Shown: one piece after another, positions 13,984 through 23,705 of the stretch
How positions within the stretch are numbered: position 1 is the first letter of the stretch
How the letters are laid out: the number at the start of each line of letters is the position of its first letter
Origin: Poteriospumella lacustris
Taxonomy: Eukaryota; Sar; Chrysophyceae; Chromulinales; Dinobryaceae
Direction: 5' to 3'
DNA length: 64,000 nt
NCBI GenBank assembly: GCA_008000375.1
Contig: SMOI01000002.1
Coordinates: 152,035 to 216,034, forward strand
Notes under the pieces: generated by a model
What the model was told of the DNA's origin: nothing
Databases searched by the model: none
Seen by the model: only the letters and a program-made list of their open reading frames with translations
Made by a program: the position numbers and the translations under genes

Positions 13984-14570
13984 TTAGCGAATTTCTTCGC
14001 CAAATTTGGGGGCTGGTTTGTGCTGTAACAGCTCCTTTTTGTACTCGGCCACGCGCTTCAATGTTTCAATTTCACGATCAACTTCAGATCGAAGGTTATG
14101 GACCCGGGTCAATTTCACGACATCCCGTGTCTTGACTGGTAAGGATAATTGAAAGCTTTGTTGATTCAACGTTTCTTTCAATTCAATTCGCGTTTTCTCC
14201 AATTTTAAGTATTTCTCTGAGTCGAGATTGTCCTTCATGACCTTCTGCAGGGGAATCAGAAACGGTGCATCGTCTCGAGCTGTCAGCTCTCCGGTGCAGG
14301 GATTTCTAGGTTTCCTTAGAATGAGGGAATTCTCGTCAAACGCATCTCTGCACCGTTGTTCTTTGCCCTATGCGTTGATAGTAAATCGTTAACAAACAAC
14401 GTCGGAGAATCCGATGGTCCGGCACTTACGATTGTCTCCATCATAATTCTGGACATATGGGCGTTTGCATTCACTCGTGCGGGTGCCTTCGATGCAAATG
14501 AAGAAGAAACACTGGCTCCTCCTCCAACAGAGACACTTCCATCAGAAGATATTTGCTTGCCCGCGGGCAT
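13984..14570 (-). CDS. Small coiled-coil-like protein of unknown function, two exons
   Basis: Predicted 174-residue protein, not recognised. Exon 1 is 14570-14430 (starts MPAGKQISSDG), intron 14368-14429 (62 bp), exon 2 is 14367-13984. The splice choice (donor GTAAGT, acceptor GCATAG) joins two open frames in phase 0; the other nearby acceptor, GTGCAG, would give an immediate stop. The first 45 residues are Ser/Gly/Ala-rich and probably disordered. Exon 2 starts GKEQRCRDAFDENSLILRKP and its second half is charged and helical, with Lys/Glu/Leu spacing typical of a coiled coil, ending APKFGEEIR. No signal peptide or membrane segment. Lying near a flagellar gene is not evidence for a flagellar role. 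Confidence reflects the clean splice and coding composition rather than homology. Confidence 0.6.
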
Positions 14571-15058
14571 TTTTAGCTTGTGAGGACAAGGCAACCGAAA
14601 TTGCCAAGAGAGAGAGAGAAAAAAAGAAGAAAAATAAAGCGACCCGCCTGGAGCTATATGATGTGAACAAGTTGGTCCTCCGAATCTTGTTGGCTTGGTG
14701 ATAGGATCGCTTGATTGATGGATGACCTTGTCGTTCGTTCTTGGAGGTTTGGAGGTTTGGAGGTTTGGCGATGGATGAAACGGTTGATGCGCATTTTTAT
14801 GAAACGCCAACCGCTGTTAGGGCTTCTGCATACAGTATACCAGTGAAGAGTATGGCGCAGTATGGCGCATCGCCTGCTTGTCGCACGTAGCAGGTCACAA
14901 TTCTAAATACATGATAACAGAGACATGGGCAGTTATTTTACAACTTTGGTTATTGCAATTGCAATTACATCCCACGGGGTAACCAGGAGTGTGATGGCAA
15001 CAGGGCGAAATGGACGGGGATCTCGACCCCCCAAGATACAGATGAAGAAAACGAACAA
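14571..15058. other. Intergenic region with 8-bp tandem repeat
   Basis: 488 bp between the start of the small coiled-coil gene and the stop of the JmjC gene. It contains three perfect copies of GGAGGTTT at 14743-14766. It should hold the promoter of the small gene and the JmjC 3' UTR. No further gene is seen. Confidence 0.5.
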
Positions 15059-17113
15059 TTACAACTCATTGTGAGCACTTTGCTTCGAGTCCAACGATGC
15101 TGTTGTCGTCGTCGTCGCGGCATGAAGAGACTGGAAATGTTCGACCAATCCTTCCACAAGACGTTGATGGGCCACTGCTTCGTCCTGAAACGCCGTTTCC
15201 CAGTGGGGCGGTTTCGACCAAATATTCAATGCCACTTGGCGGCCCGGCATAGATGAAACCTCATGGAACCAACCCGTTGGAAGGTAGAGAATATCTCCAG
15301 GTTTGATGGTCACCGACATGGTGGGAGGGGGCAGATCCTTCGGCATGGATGCGGGCGTATGCCAGCTCTTTTGCGAGAAATGAAGATTCTTAATGTCGTA
15401 GCGAACATCTTCCTCCGCAGGTGCCAACAGCTTACGTAACAAGGGATGGAACTCATTCAAGAAAGCTTCGTATTGTTCCGACTCGTGTACGTCTCGGCGC
15501 TGCAGCATATCTTGCTCACTGCTGCTGTTCTGTGCCGCCGCCGCCGTTGGTTGTACCGAGCGACGTGCTTCCCACTGTTGCTCAACGTAGTTACGGAAAT
15601 ATCCTTTCAAGGTGTTCACATTGAATTGCGTGGGCAAACCATCACTATTCACGTGAAAGCTTGGACTCAGCGTTCGCATCTCCCGGAAATGGCAGGGATG
15701 CCACAAATCGAAACGCTTCTCACCCTCCAGAACAATGTACAAGTTATCCACTGCATCCCGATGCAAACGACTGGCCGTTGGGCGAAGATGAGGATGAGGT
15801 GCGGTCGCGGATTGCAACCGTGTGTTACTCATCCACATATTGATGTCGGTGAGGTTGTTTCGAATAAATCGGAAGATAGTGTCATCCTCGGTGATGCTCA
15901 AATCGTCTTCGAAAAAATGCAGCGGCGTACGAAATGGGAACTTCCCGGACCGAGGATCCTGGACATTGATGTATACCGATTCAAAAGTATCCAGATTCTG
16001 AAGCTGCTGATCAAGTAATTGACGGAAGAGCATAGTGCTACGACGTGCTCCGATCGACAATCCAAACGCAACACACGGGCGATCATAATCTTCTGGAGTG
16101 ACCAACGACAGATCGGATTCCAACAAGTCGTTGTCGCAATGTTCGAAGGTGTTCGATTCGATCAATACATCTTCTTCTTCGTCCACTCGTTCCTTAAAAT
16201 ACTCAAAATTGATCCGATTAGAATTGGGCTCGTACCAGCGATCATGCACGTGCCAATGCAGAGCCTCCGAAATCGCCTGGATACTTCCCGCTTCTATTTT
16301 GATGGGAATACGCGAAAAGGACTCGAATTCTTCGGGAGACATCATGTGATCCAAGGTATGAATGGTTTGCCCTGACTCTGGCACCCTTTCGCAGTGATTG
16401 AGCTCAGGATAAGACACTGTGTGCAAGTCTCGACGAGCGTAAATAGCTTCTTCCAACTCGAAAACTTCTTTGGGAAACCATTCGCTGGCAGCTGGATCTT
16501 CGCCTGACGCGATTTTGTAAGACTTCCACATTGCAGCCAAACTGAATTCGAATGGATTCGTCTGCAACGATTTTTCCGTCTCGAGCATCGCCTCTTCTTG
16601 TCTACCCAATGCCAGCAGCGCTGTAATATAATCCTTTCTCGCATGGAATATTTCTTTAGCGGTGGCAGTAGCATCCCTGGAAGCATTTCCATAGAAGCAT
16701 TCATGAAGAGCGGTCGCCGCTGTTTCAGCATCGGCAACTTCAGGGTGTATCGACCACATGCCAAGATAGAATTGAAAGTGGAAGTTGTCAGGAACCATGG
16801 CAGCCAGATGTTTTGCATGACGAGCAGCAGTACGTTGTCGTTTCATGCCCATTTGGATGTGCCGAAAGGCTAAGAAGTAGAGTCCTTCGTGAACGGTCAA
16901 TCTGATTTGTGCTGGCAGAAATCTGTCCTGCAAGACCAATTCGCAAGAAAATTCTGCATCTTCATCATACTTCAAATTACGCTGCAAGCCTTCGACAAGA
17001 GGACTCGAGCTTGGAGATGTCAGAAATGGGGCACAAATGGCTTCTTCTTTGGCATTTCGTTGGGAAGCTACCAACGACAACAGGCCCACGAGAACGAACG
17101 TTACGTGCCACAT
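15059..17113 (-). CDS. Secreted or ER-lumenal JmjC (cupin_8) dioxygenase-like protein with TPR-like N-terminus
   Basis: Single-exon gene, 684 residues. The N-terminus MWHVTFVLVGLLSLVAS is a clear signal peptide, so the protein should enter the secretory pathway. Residues about 85-200 are helical and TPR-like (repeated YFLA, HFQFYLGMW and ITALLALGRQEEAM segments). The C-terminal half holds a JmjC/cupin_8 fold: iron ligands His451 and Asp453 in RLHRDAVDNLYIVLEGEKR and the distal His617 in LYLPTGWFHEVSS. Such proteins are Fe(II)/2-oxoglutarate hydroxylases of protein side chains or RNA; the substrate here is unknown. A lumenal JmjC protein is uncommon but has precedent (animal JMJD8 is in the ER), although JMJD8 lacks the fused helical front part. 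An insertion rich in Ala/Ser/Gln lies near residues 520-545. The stop is followed by AT-rich DNA. Confidence 0.85.
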   Translation of the reverse strand: MWHVTFVLVGLLSLVASQRNAKEEAICAPFLTSPSSSPLVEGLQRNLKYDEDAEFSCELVLQDRFLPAQIRLTVHEGLYFLAFRHIQMGMKRQRTAARHAKHLAAMVPDNFHFQFYLGMWSIHPEVADAETAATALHECFYGNASRDATATAKEIFHARKDYITALLALGRQEEAMLETEKSLQTNPFEFSLAAMWKSYKIASGEDPAASEWFPKEVFELEEAIYARRDLHTVSYPELNHCERVPESGQTIHTLDHMMSPEEFESFSRIPIKIEAGSIQAISEALHWHVHDRWYEPNSNRINFEYFKERVDEEEDVLIESNTFEHCDNDLLESDLSLVTPEDYDRPCVAFGLSIGARRSTMLFRQLLDQQLQNLDTFESVYINVQDPRSGKFPFRTPLHFFEDDLSITEDDTIFRFIRNNLTDINMWMSNTRLQSATAPHPHLRPTASRLHRDAVDNLYIVLEGEKRFDLWHPCHFREMRTLSPSFHVNSDGLPTQFNVNTLKGYFRNYVEQQWEARRSVQPTAAAAQNSSSEQDMLQRRDVHESEQYEAFLNEFHPLLRKLLAPAEEDVRYDIKNLHFSQKSWHTPASMPKDLPPPTMSVTIKPGDILYLPTGWFHEVSSMPGRQVALNIWSKPPHWETAFQDEAVAHQRLVEGLVEHFQSLHAATTTTTASLDSKQSAHNEL

Positions 17114-17233
17114 AACTCAACCAATAACAATCAAAGAACTACAATTGTTGATAGCAATGCAATACAATCAATCTGTTTTGAATAAATATGAATAGATCTT
17201 GCGTCGATCCCAGGGGGTCGATCGAAGCCGCGA

Positions 17234-17279
<46 letters not shown>

Positions 17280-17570
17280 ATCTCTGCTGTCAGTACAGTG
17301 TAGTACGCTGTTATTATTATTCATACTGAGAAGCAGTAGATAAGGCTTTCAATGCTCTCCAAATTATATTGATTAACTACAACAACAACTAACCATGGGC
17401 TATGTATGATGCAAACATAGGCACTACTGTAGTTGAAAAAAATTCACTGATGAGAGTACCGTATGGCGACAAGCGAAGAATAGATGTGTCAAAATGGAAC
17501 GAAAGATCGGATGGCGTATCCGTAAATTCTTAAATATGCCAGTCAGGACAGACTATAGGTTGGAGATATT
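17114..17570. other. Intergenic region containing a (GTC)15 microsatellite
   Basis: 457 bp between the JmjC start codon and the stop of the hydrolase gene, both on the minus strand. It should carry the JmjC promoter. A perfect trinucleotide repeat lies inside it (separate entry). No gene is seen. Confidence 0.5.
17234..17278. repeat. (GTC)15 trinucleotide microsatellite
   Basis: Fifteen uninterrupted GTC units, about 120 bp upstream of the JmjC start codon. It is not translated in any gene called here. Perfect repeats of this length are usually length-polymorphic. Confidence 0.98.
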
Positions 17571-18995
17571 CTAATTAGCTTTAATTTTCACCTGCTGTTC
17601 CGTGAGACTCTGCCTTTCGTTGTGCAAGACTGTTTCGTAGAACTTCTTCAGCAGCTCCGGAGAAGCCATAATTTGGGCATGAGAAAAGCCATCCCAGCAA
17701 ACCACTTCAAGAGGGCTCACTTCTTGCTTTCCATTTGATGAGGTTGCTAGGCGGCTGCGAGCATGTTGGCAATTCTGCAAATAGACCGCTTGTAGCGGTG
17801 GATTCGTAATTTCGTCTTCCGTCGCCAGACCCATCACAATACCGATGTTGGACGGTATATTCTCCACCCAAAGGATATTTTGATGCCACACAAAGTTTCG
17901 ACGAAGAGCATATGATATCGTAATTTCGCGAGCCACAAAGTAATAGAGAAAATATTGCATCCATGTTTTCGGAACGCCGTATATCAACTTGGCAGCGGCA
18001 TCGGGAAGGAAGAGGAGCACGGATACGGGGTCAAGCAATGTGATGTGAGAGATGATGTCTGGTGCTTGTTGTACGAGCCAAGCAGTGGTGATGGAACCAA
18101 ATGAATGACCGACCAATGAAACCTTGTCAATACTGTGGCGCCGAAGAATCGCTGTAACACTGGTTGAGAATTGCTGGACACTTGGCATGAAAAAGAACAT
18201 GGATTTTACTTTCACTGCATCCAAGTCCACCAAAAGAATACCTCGATGAGGATCTGTGGAGAAAATGCGAATGAGCTGATAGTAGATCGACCAACCGGGA
18301 CTAATTCCGTGGAGAATCAAAAACGGAGGAAGCTTGCAAATGGTCGAGTCTCCTTTCCGATACCAATAACTCAGACCCTCCACTTCAAAAAATGCAAATC
18401 CCGCGGGAATCAAAAACATTTGGTTGAAAAGAACCTCTGTCAGCATATTCGTGAAATACAGGATCAATGGACGATGAATGTGCGAGACAGGTTCGATCGT
18501 TACTGCGCAATGGGATACTTCGTCGTTGAATCCTGGTTTAATATTTTTCATTTCTGGGTACTTACTTTGGATTCTGATCAACAATTCGGATACGCCCTGT
18601 ATTTCAGTGTCGTCCAAATCAGGGAGGGACTTTCCGAACATACCCCACGCCATGAACGATTTCAGATTCCCTTCGCGAATATCTTCTAGTGGAGAACCAT
18701 GAAAGAAACCCTCGAAGTAATTTTTGAACGTGTAGTTCGGCAGGGTATCTACAACTGAGAGTATTTGCATGAAGAACTCAATCGGCGGTATTTCTGTAGG
18801 AACAGGCTTCCTGTACTTTTGCAGTTGAGGAATCATGAAGTGCGTCACAACAAAGTAAAAGATAGCCTCCAAAATGATCCATATCGCAACTGTAAAACTT
18901 ATTCCCCATTTGAAATCGATCAACTCCAGGAAGAGTTGCTTCTGCAACCACCAGCAAATTTCTTTGCCATACTGAGAAAGGTCGTATCCTGCCAT
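17571..18995 (-). CDS. Membrane-anchored alpha/beta-hydrolase
   Basis: 474 residues from ATG 18995. The same frame opens 14 codons earlier with TTG and is closed by a stop just before that, so the ATG was chosen. A hydrophobic segment at about residues 31-51 (FTVAIWIILEAIFYFVV) should be a signal anchor. The hydrolase fold starts around PPFLILHGISPGWSIYYQ, with the oxyanion-type HG. The nucleophile elbow is VGHSFGS with Ser298, and the catalytic His is most likely His439 in WDGFSHAQIM; the acid is expected between them, near the GLATEDEI segment. The family covers lipases, esterases and acyltransferases, and nothing visible narrows the substrate. Short hydrophobic stretches near LLFLPDAAAKLIYG suggest a lid that contacts membrane lipid. 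Confidence 0.85.
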   Translation of the reverse strand: MAGYDLSQYGKEICWWLQKQLFLELIDFKWGISFTVAIWIILEAIFYFVVTHFMIPQLQKYRKPVPTEIPPIEFFMQILSVVDTLPNYTFKNYFEGFFHGSPLEDIREGNLKSFMAWGMFGKSLPDLDDTEIQGVSELLIRIQSKYPEMKNIKPGFNDEVSHCAVTIEPVSHIHRPLILYFTNMLTEVLFNQMFLIPAGFAFFEVEGLSYWYRKGDSTICKLPPFLILHGISPGWSIYYQLIRIFSTDPHRGILLVDLDAVKVKSMFFFMPSVQQFSTSVTAILRRHSIDKVSLVGHSFGSITTAWLVQQAPDIISHITLLDPVSVLLFLPDAAAKLIYGVPKTWMQYFLYYFVAREITISYALRRNFVWHQNILWVENIPSNIGIVMGLATEDEITNPPLQAVYLQNCQHARSRLATSSNGKQEVSPLEVVCWDGFSHAQIMASPELLKKFYETVLHNERQSLTEQQVKIKAN

Positions 18996-19434
18996 GCGTG
19001 AATGGATACCAACCAAATGCACGACAAGCAAGGACAATGGATGTCACAAATAAAGCTACAACCTTGCCAATCTTTCTTTCGGTTGTAAATTTTTTGACAT
19101 CCGATGGTTTCAATCAACTCATTCCTCATTCCTGCGTCTTTCTGCTTCCCCAGCAGGTTCCCCCTCCGCCGTCGTCATCATGTGCAGTTTACCGCGAGGC
19201 ACGAGGGCGGTAAACTGCCTCACAGAAGGAGGCATCACTGCGAATAGCATTACGTTCATGAAACCATTTCTGAACTTCAATGGCGGTGTCTCATTATCAA
19301 ATATACAGGAGATATAAATGAAAACTCCGATTAAGTGTGTAAATCGCCGTCGTATCATTCCAGTGACACACTGTGAACCATCACTGGCGATTTCTTCTAT
19401 GTACAAATATATACTAAAAAAAAGGTGGCCAAAT
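18996..19434. other. Intergenic region
   Basis: 439 bp between the hydrolase start codon and the stop of the EF-hand gene, both on the minus strand. Short open frames here are out of phase with either gene and have no recognisable content. Likely hydrolase promoter plus EF-hand gene 3' UTR. Confidence 0.45.
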
Positions 19435-21987
19435 TCATTTATCCAAAACACGCTTGAATTGTGTAAATGATCTCGCCAAGGAACGATATTGGCCCGGGTC
19501 TTGCAAATACAACAACAGCGTGCCCATATGCATTTGTTGTAAGCGAGGGAGCTTCTGAAACTTGTGCAAGGTCGCTTTGTCCGATAAATCATCGAGGGTG
19601 AACATTTTCTTTTCCAGCGGCAATTCACTGTCACGCAATTGTTCCCACTTCCATTGCCAGCTTCGGTATATTTCACACATTTCTTGCGGGAGCCATTCAA
19701 TGCATCGTGTCGGAGACCACAGCTTCGATGGCACATTCACCATGTTGTACATGTGGCGAAGTAAACTCTCCAAATTATGCGCAAACAAATCGTCTTTGAA
19801 ATCAATTTGCAAGTCGGCACGTTCCTCTTCCGTCAACCGATCAAGACCTTGCCACAAACGTGCCAAGTGCAACATGCGACACGAGCCATCCAATGCTCGG
19901 ATAAACAACGGGTGGACAACACCGGGCTCTTTCAATTGGACATCCGGAGCACGATACGGATAGCCATCAAACATGGTTACATTGACGGTGACGAAGAATG
20001 GGACACTGATCGATTGGGGTGCTGCACCTTCCATCGCAATAGACTCTGGTTGCACTTGAATAGCAACCACACACAGCACGGGTGAGCCACCAAACGACAA
20101 GATGGAGCATCCTTTGGGTGGATTCAATCCAACTTCTTCGATTTCTTCAAACAAATGCAATTGTCGCTTTGCTTCGGTCAATGCTCTCACCAACAAGGCA
20201 CCAGCAGGTGAATCCAAAAACTCTTTGGACATCGTTCCTCGCTGCAAACGATAAATGAGCACGAGAAATTCCACAAAATCCAAGGTCCCACCTCCATCTA
20301 AATCAAACATCGACACGATCTCTGCGGCTTCTGCTTTAGAGACTTGATAACCACCGGGTGCACCTTCACCACAGAAACTATTCAAGAGCAATTGCAATTC
20401 GTCGGAATCAATGCTCCCACCGCCATCGATGTCAATCAACATGAAATGATGCTGATACAGAAGAATTTCTGCTTGCGAAAATTCTTGTTGTAGCCACAAG
20501 GGCACTGGGTATTTGATCAAATGTGCCAAAGGTCCAGTAATCAGATCTTCATCCTTTTGTAGCCTTTTCATTAACGGCAGCACTGAATCCAAGGATTCCA
20601 CCAACAAGTGCTTTGCCACGTTCCACGACTCAATGGCAACTTTGGATAGATCATACACGATTCCAGCCTCTTTCATCACTTCTAATAAATCACCCACACG
20701 TAGTCTTCCACCCGGCCGTTTGACTAAAACGCGTGAAAACGCGACATTCAATCGAAACAAATCGCGTCGTGAAAATCCATCATCTTCGTCCTCGCTGCCA
20801 TCATTATCGGGTTGCATATCTTGACTACTTTCTGCTTCAGTGATTATTTGTGAGGAAGCATCATCAGTAGAAAGGAATCTATGCGCCCTTTCTTCAATCG
20901 GATCCAAGACAAACTTCATGTCAACGTGACCGGACTGCGGAACACCCGATTTAGGACGATTTCGACGCTTGTCGAAAAGCGGCGCTAAAAAGTCCAAGTT
21001 GAACACTCCATCGGCAGTTGCAATCGATGTACTTCCATCGTGCCCCAAATTCCCCTCGTGCGTATTCGTATACGCATATGAACATACTACCTGACATGCA
21101 GCATGCGCACAACAGCGATTCAGCATGATTGGCTTGCTTGGGTTTGTTTTTGCAATGTTTCCGTCCACGAGTCGACCGCCGTACGACATTTTTGCGGCAG
21201 AAACGTCCTTATTTGCTGTAGGAGCCAATAATGTTGCTGTCGTTGATTCAGACTTGCTGTGACGTTGCAGAATTTGAAGCAATTCGGAGAAATTGACCCA
21301 ATCATCTGGATCCCACTTTCCAAGCTCTTTCCACAGTGACTTTTCATCGACATCAAATTTAATTTGCTCTGAGTTGATTTGTCGAATCCATTTGGCGAGG
21401 TCTCTGATGGAATTTATTTTCACCAGCTGACTGACTGAGTCAACTGCGCCGGTTGACAGGAGAATTTGCCACATCTCTGTGATAATATCTTCACCGAAAA
21501 ACTTCAATATGGCGGGAGGAAGAGTTGTACTGATAGCAGTAGTCCGCCCATCATCTGACGCAAAAGTAGATTGTCGAGATAAATGATTGGTGCTCTGATA
21601 GGACAGTCCTGACATTGCTGTATTCTGACGAAAACTTCTCCGAACCGGTATTGAATCAAAAGTTAGACCGCTGTTCACTGTATTCTGGCGTGTATTCCAT
21701 TTCGATTTAAATGTTGACTGAAAATCACGCAGGCTTTTTGAGTCACCGCTGGACTGCTGGGGAGGAATGCTCTTTAGCTTGACATTGCCCGAGAAGAAAT
21801 TTGATCGTTTGTGATCTACAAGTCTGTCTGGCTCAGTAACTGTTATCTCTTCATATGCAGAAGGGTAGGTGATCTTTCTCGGCGACGCTAGGAGAGCATC
21901 GCCTTCTTCAGCAGCCGATTCCAAATTCTTGGGCAAGTCAGATTCGTCATCAGACCAATCTAGCTCATCAACATTGACATGCTGCAT
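19435..21987 (-). CDS. EF-hand pair fused to a ubiquitin-conjugating (E2/UEV)-like domain
   Basis: Single exon, 850 residues. N-terminal third: acidic start, then Ser/Arg-rich and probably disordered, then a helical part (LWKELGKWDPDDWVNF). Around residues 520-590 are two complete EF-hand loops, DIDGGGSIDSDE and DLDGGGTLDFVE, both with the 1,3,5,12 acidic positions, so Ca2+ binding is expected. The following 150 residues read like an E2 fold: an amphipathic helix (ALLVRALTEAKRQLHLFEEI), NPPKG, a beta meander, then YPYRAPDVQLKEPGVVHP where E2s have YPxxPPxxxFxT...HPN, then DGSCRMLHLARLW where E2s have NGxICLDIL...W. A Cys is present but shifted by one residue relative to the classical position, so activity is uncertain; it could be a UEV-like non-catalytic domain. 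The C-terminus is helical. I know no named family with this combination. Confidence 0.78.
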   Translation of the reverse strand: MQHVNVDELDWSDDESDLPKNLESAAEEGDALLASPRKITYPSAYEEITVTEPDRLVDHKRSNFFSGNVKLKSIPPQQSSGDSKSLRDFQSTFKSKWNTRQNTVNSGLTFDSIPVRRSFRQNTAMSGLSYQSTNHLSRQSTFASDDGRTTAISTTLPPAILKFFGEDIITEMWQILLSTGAVDSVSQLVKINSIRDLAKWIRQINSEQIKFDVDEKSLWKELGKWDPDDWVNFSELLQILQRHSKSESTTATLLAPTANKDVSAAKMSYGGRLVDGNIAKTNPSKPIMLNRCCAHAACQVVCSYAYTNTHEGNLGHDGSTSIATADGVFNLDFLAPLFDKRRNRPKSGVPQSGHVDMKFVLDPIEERAHRFLSTDDASSQIITEAESSQDMQPDNDGSEDEDDGFSRRDLFRLNVAFSRVLVKRPGGRLRVGDLLEVMKEAGIVYDLSKVAIESWNVAKHLLVESLDSVLPLMKRLQKDEDLITGPLAHLIKYPVPLWLQQEFSQAEILLYQHHFMLIDIDGGGSIDSDELQLLLNSFCGEGAPGGYQVSKAEAAEIVSMFDLDGGGTLDFVEFLVLIYRLQRGTMSKEFLDSPAGALLVRALTEAKRQLHLFEEIEEVGLNPPKGCSILSFGGSPVLCVVAIQVQPESIAMEGAAPQSISVPFFVTVNVTMFDGYPYRAPDVQLKEPGVVHPLFIRALDGSCRMLHLARLWQGLDRLTEEERADLQIDFKDDLFAHNLESLLRHMYNMVNVPSKLWSPTRCIEWLPQEMCEIYRSWQWKWEQLRDSELPLEKKMFTLDDLSDKATLHKFQKLPRLQQMHMGTLLLYLQDPGQYRSLARSFTQFKRVLDK

Positions 21988-22434
21988 GATCGGATACGTT
22001 CAGCACAGTTCACCAAGACTGCAACACAGGATAGAAGACCGTAACAGTTAAATGCTCGTTTTATTTGGTAGGAACTCCAAATTCTGTTTGTGGAAATTGT
22101 CGTCTATCGGATAAGACTCTAAAAGCAATCAATCGACATATATCGACATCAACAACCGATCTGACCGGCTTCGCAACTCACAGGACCAAGAAAACGAAAC
22201 GGCCCAATTTCAGCTGGACCAAATGTCACGCGGAAATTGAAACGTATAGTACAACTTAGTGTGATTAAAATCGATTACTTATAGATATACAAGTGTGCAT
22301 TTAGTGCGCCATCCGAATGGGGAATATTCTTGGTCGGAGGTGGCGATATTTTATTGGACGGAAACGATGCGGTGATTACCAGGACAGGGAAATTATGACA
22401 CATCTTGAAGCAATTGAAATTGACTACAGTGAAG
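21988..22434. promoter_or_regulatory. Divergent intergenic region, EF-hand/E2-like gene and ALKBH1
   Basis: 447 bp between two divergent start codons, so both promoters should lie here. An ATG frame beginning at 22396 is out of phase with ALKBH1 and could be a short upstream ORF. No site could be assigned. Confidence 0.4.
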
Positions 22435-23632
22435 ATGGAGGCTGCTGCTACTACTGACGAGTCTGGACCGTCGAAGGAATCAATTCAAGTTGTCGACCAG
22501 TTCCGTATAGTGGACAGGAAAATCAAGGCGTTGGTGAAGCGGGCAGAATTGGAAAGTACCGCGAAACAACGGAAAAAGCGTGCATGGGAAGAATCACAAG
22601 GAGTTGGTCGGTCACAGGAAGAGTGGAAAGACGCTTGGGATGATATTGTGGATGTCGTGAGATCAGAGGAACAAGTTCGCTACGTGGCAACTTTACCGAA
22701 GTGCTGCGCTCTTGATGATCACGAGTGCAGCTGCGCGGGTGAAACAAAAGTATTCGAATTGAGGAGCTATCCACCCGGTCTATTCATTGTTCGCAACGCA
22801 CTCTGTAAAGGCCAGCAACATAAATGGGCAAAAGTTGCCCTAGAAGACTACAGCAGAGAGGACCATACGAATTTATCAAATCTCTCCAAGCTTGCAGAAT
22901 CTGACGCAGAAGCCTCTGGAAACTATAAAGTAGGAGACTTTGACGATATTTGGAGGAAGTCATGCGCCGATAATGACGGATTCCAACGGTTCCGTCGGCT
23001 GAGATGGAGCTGTTTGGGCTACCACTACGGTAAGCGATTCTCCCATTGTCCCTGCCAAAACATTTCGCCTCAATGAATTATGGTTTGCAGATTGGACCCA
23101 TCGGTGTTACCAAAAGAATCTAAAGTCGACATTTCCAGAGGAGCTTTCAAATTTTTGTCAACAAATTGCCCAAGCAGTTGATCAGGACATTGTGCCGGAG
23201 GCGGCTATCGTAAACTACTATCCTGTTGGTTCTTGCATGGGCGGCCATATTGATGATGCCGAGCACGATCTCGAAAAGCCTATTATTTCGCTTAGTTTGG
23301 GTCGGACTGCGATTTTTCTTATCGGTGGCCAAAAGAAGGATGTTGCCCCCACACCTATTTTGTTGCGCAGTGGTGATGCGGTCATGATGACCGGTGAAAG
23401 CCGTCTATGTTACCATGGAGTTGGGGGGATTTTATCAGCTTCGGCAGAAGAATATTTGACTGGCGACAAGCCATTTGTCACATTCAGTGGAGAAGGAATG
23501 GACGCAGCCGACCGATATGTTTCTGAGTATTTGCAGCTTCACCGGATTAACATGAACGTTCGACAAGTTAGAATTGGCTTGAGCGATGATAATTGGATAG
23601 ATAAGACCGGATCCGGTTATCAAGCGGTGTAA
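22435..23632 (+). CDS. ALKBH1-type Fe(II)/2-oxoglutarate nucleic-acid dioxygenase
   Basis: AlkB-family demethylase or hydroxylase acting on nucleic acids (animal ALKBH1 acts on tRNA and methylated DNA). Exon 1 is 22435-23029, intron 23030-23090 (61 bp, GTAAGC...TTTGCAG), exon 2 is 23091-23632; the phase-1 junction restores GYHYDWTHRCY, equivalent to the TLGYHYNWD motif of ALKBH1. 378 residues. Catalytic features: NYYPVGSCMGGHIDDAE with iron ligands His251 and Asp253, LGRTAIFLIGG, distal His307 in SRLCYHGV, and RINMNVRQVR at the 2-oxoglutarate-binding strand. The helical N-terminus includes a Lys/Arg-rich stretch. ATG 22435 was chosen because the frame only continues upstream from a TTG. The stop lies 74 bp from the stop of the convergent THOC7-like gene. 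Confidence 0.95.
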
Positions 23633-23705
23633 TGCGACCAATCTAATCAAATTACCACTCTCTATAAGCGCCAGACGAATCATATTTACAATACAGAACT
23701 TCGAA

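Noticed and set aside
18996-19037. N-terminal extension of the hydrolase starting at TTG 19037
   Set aside because: Not an ATG, a stop lies just upstream, and the ATG at 18995 gives a complete membrane anchor and hydrolase.
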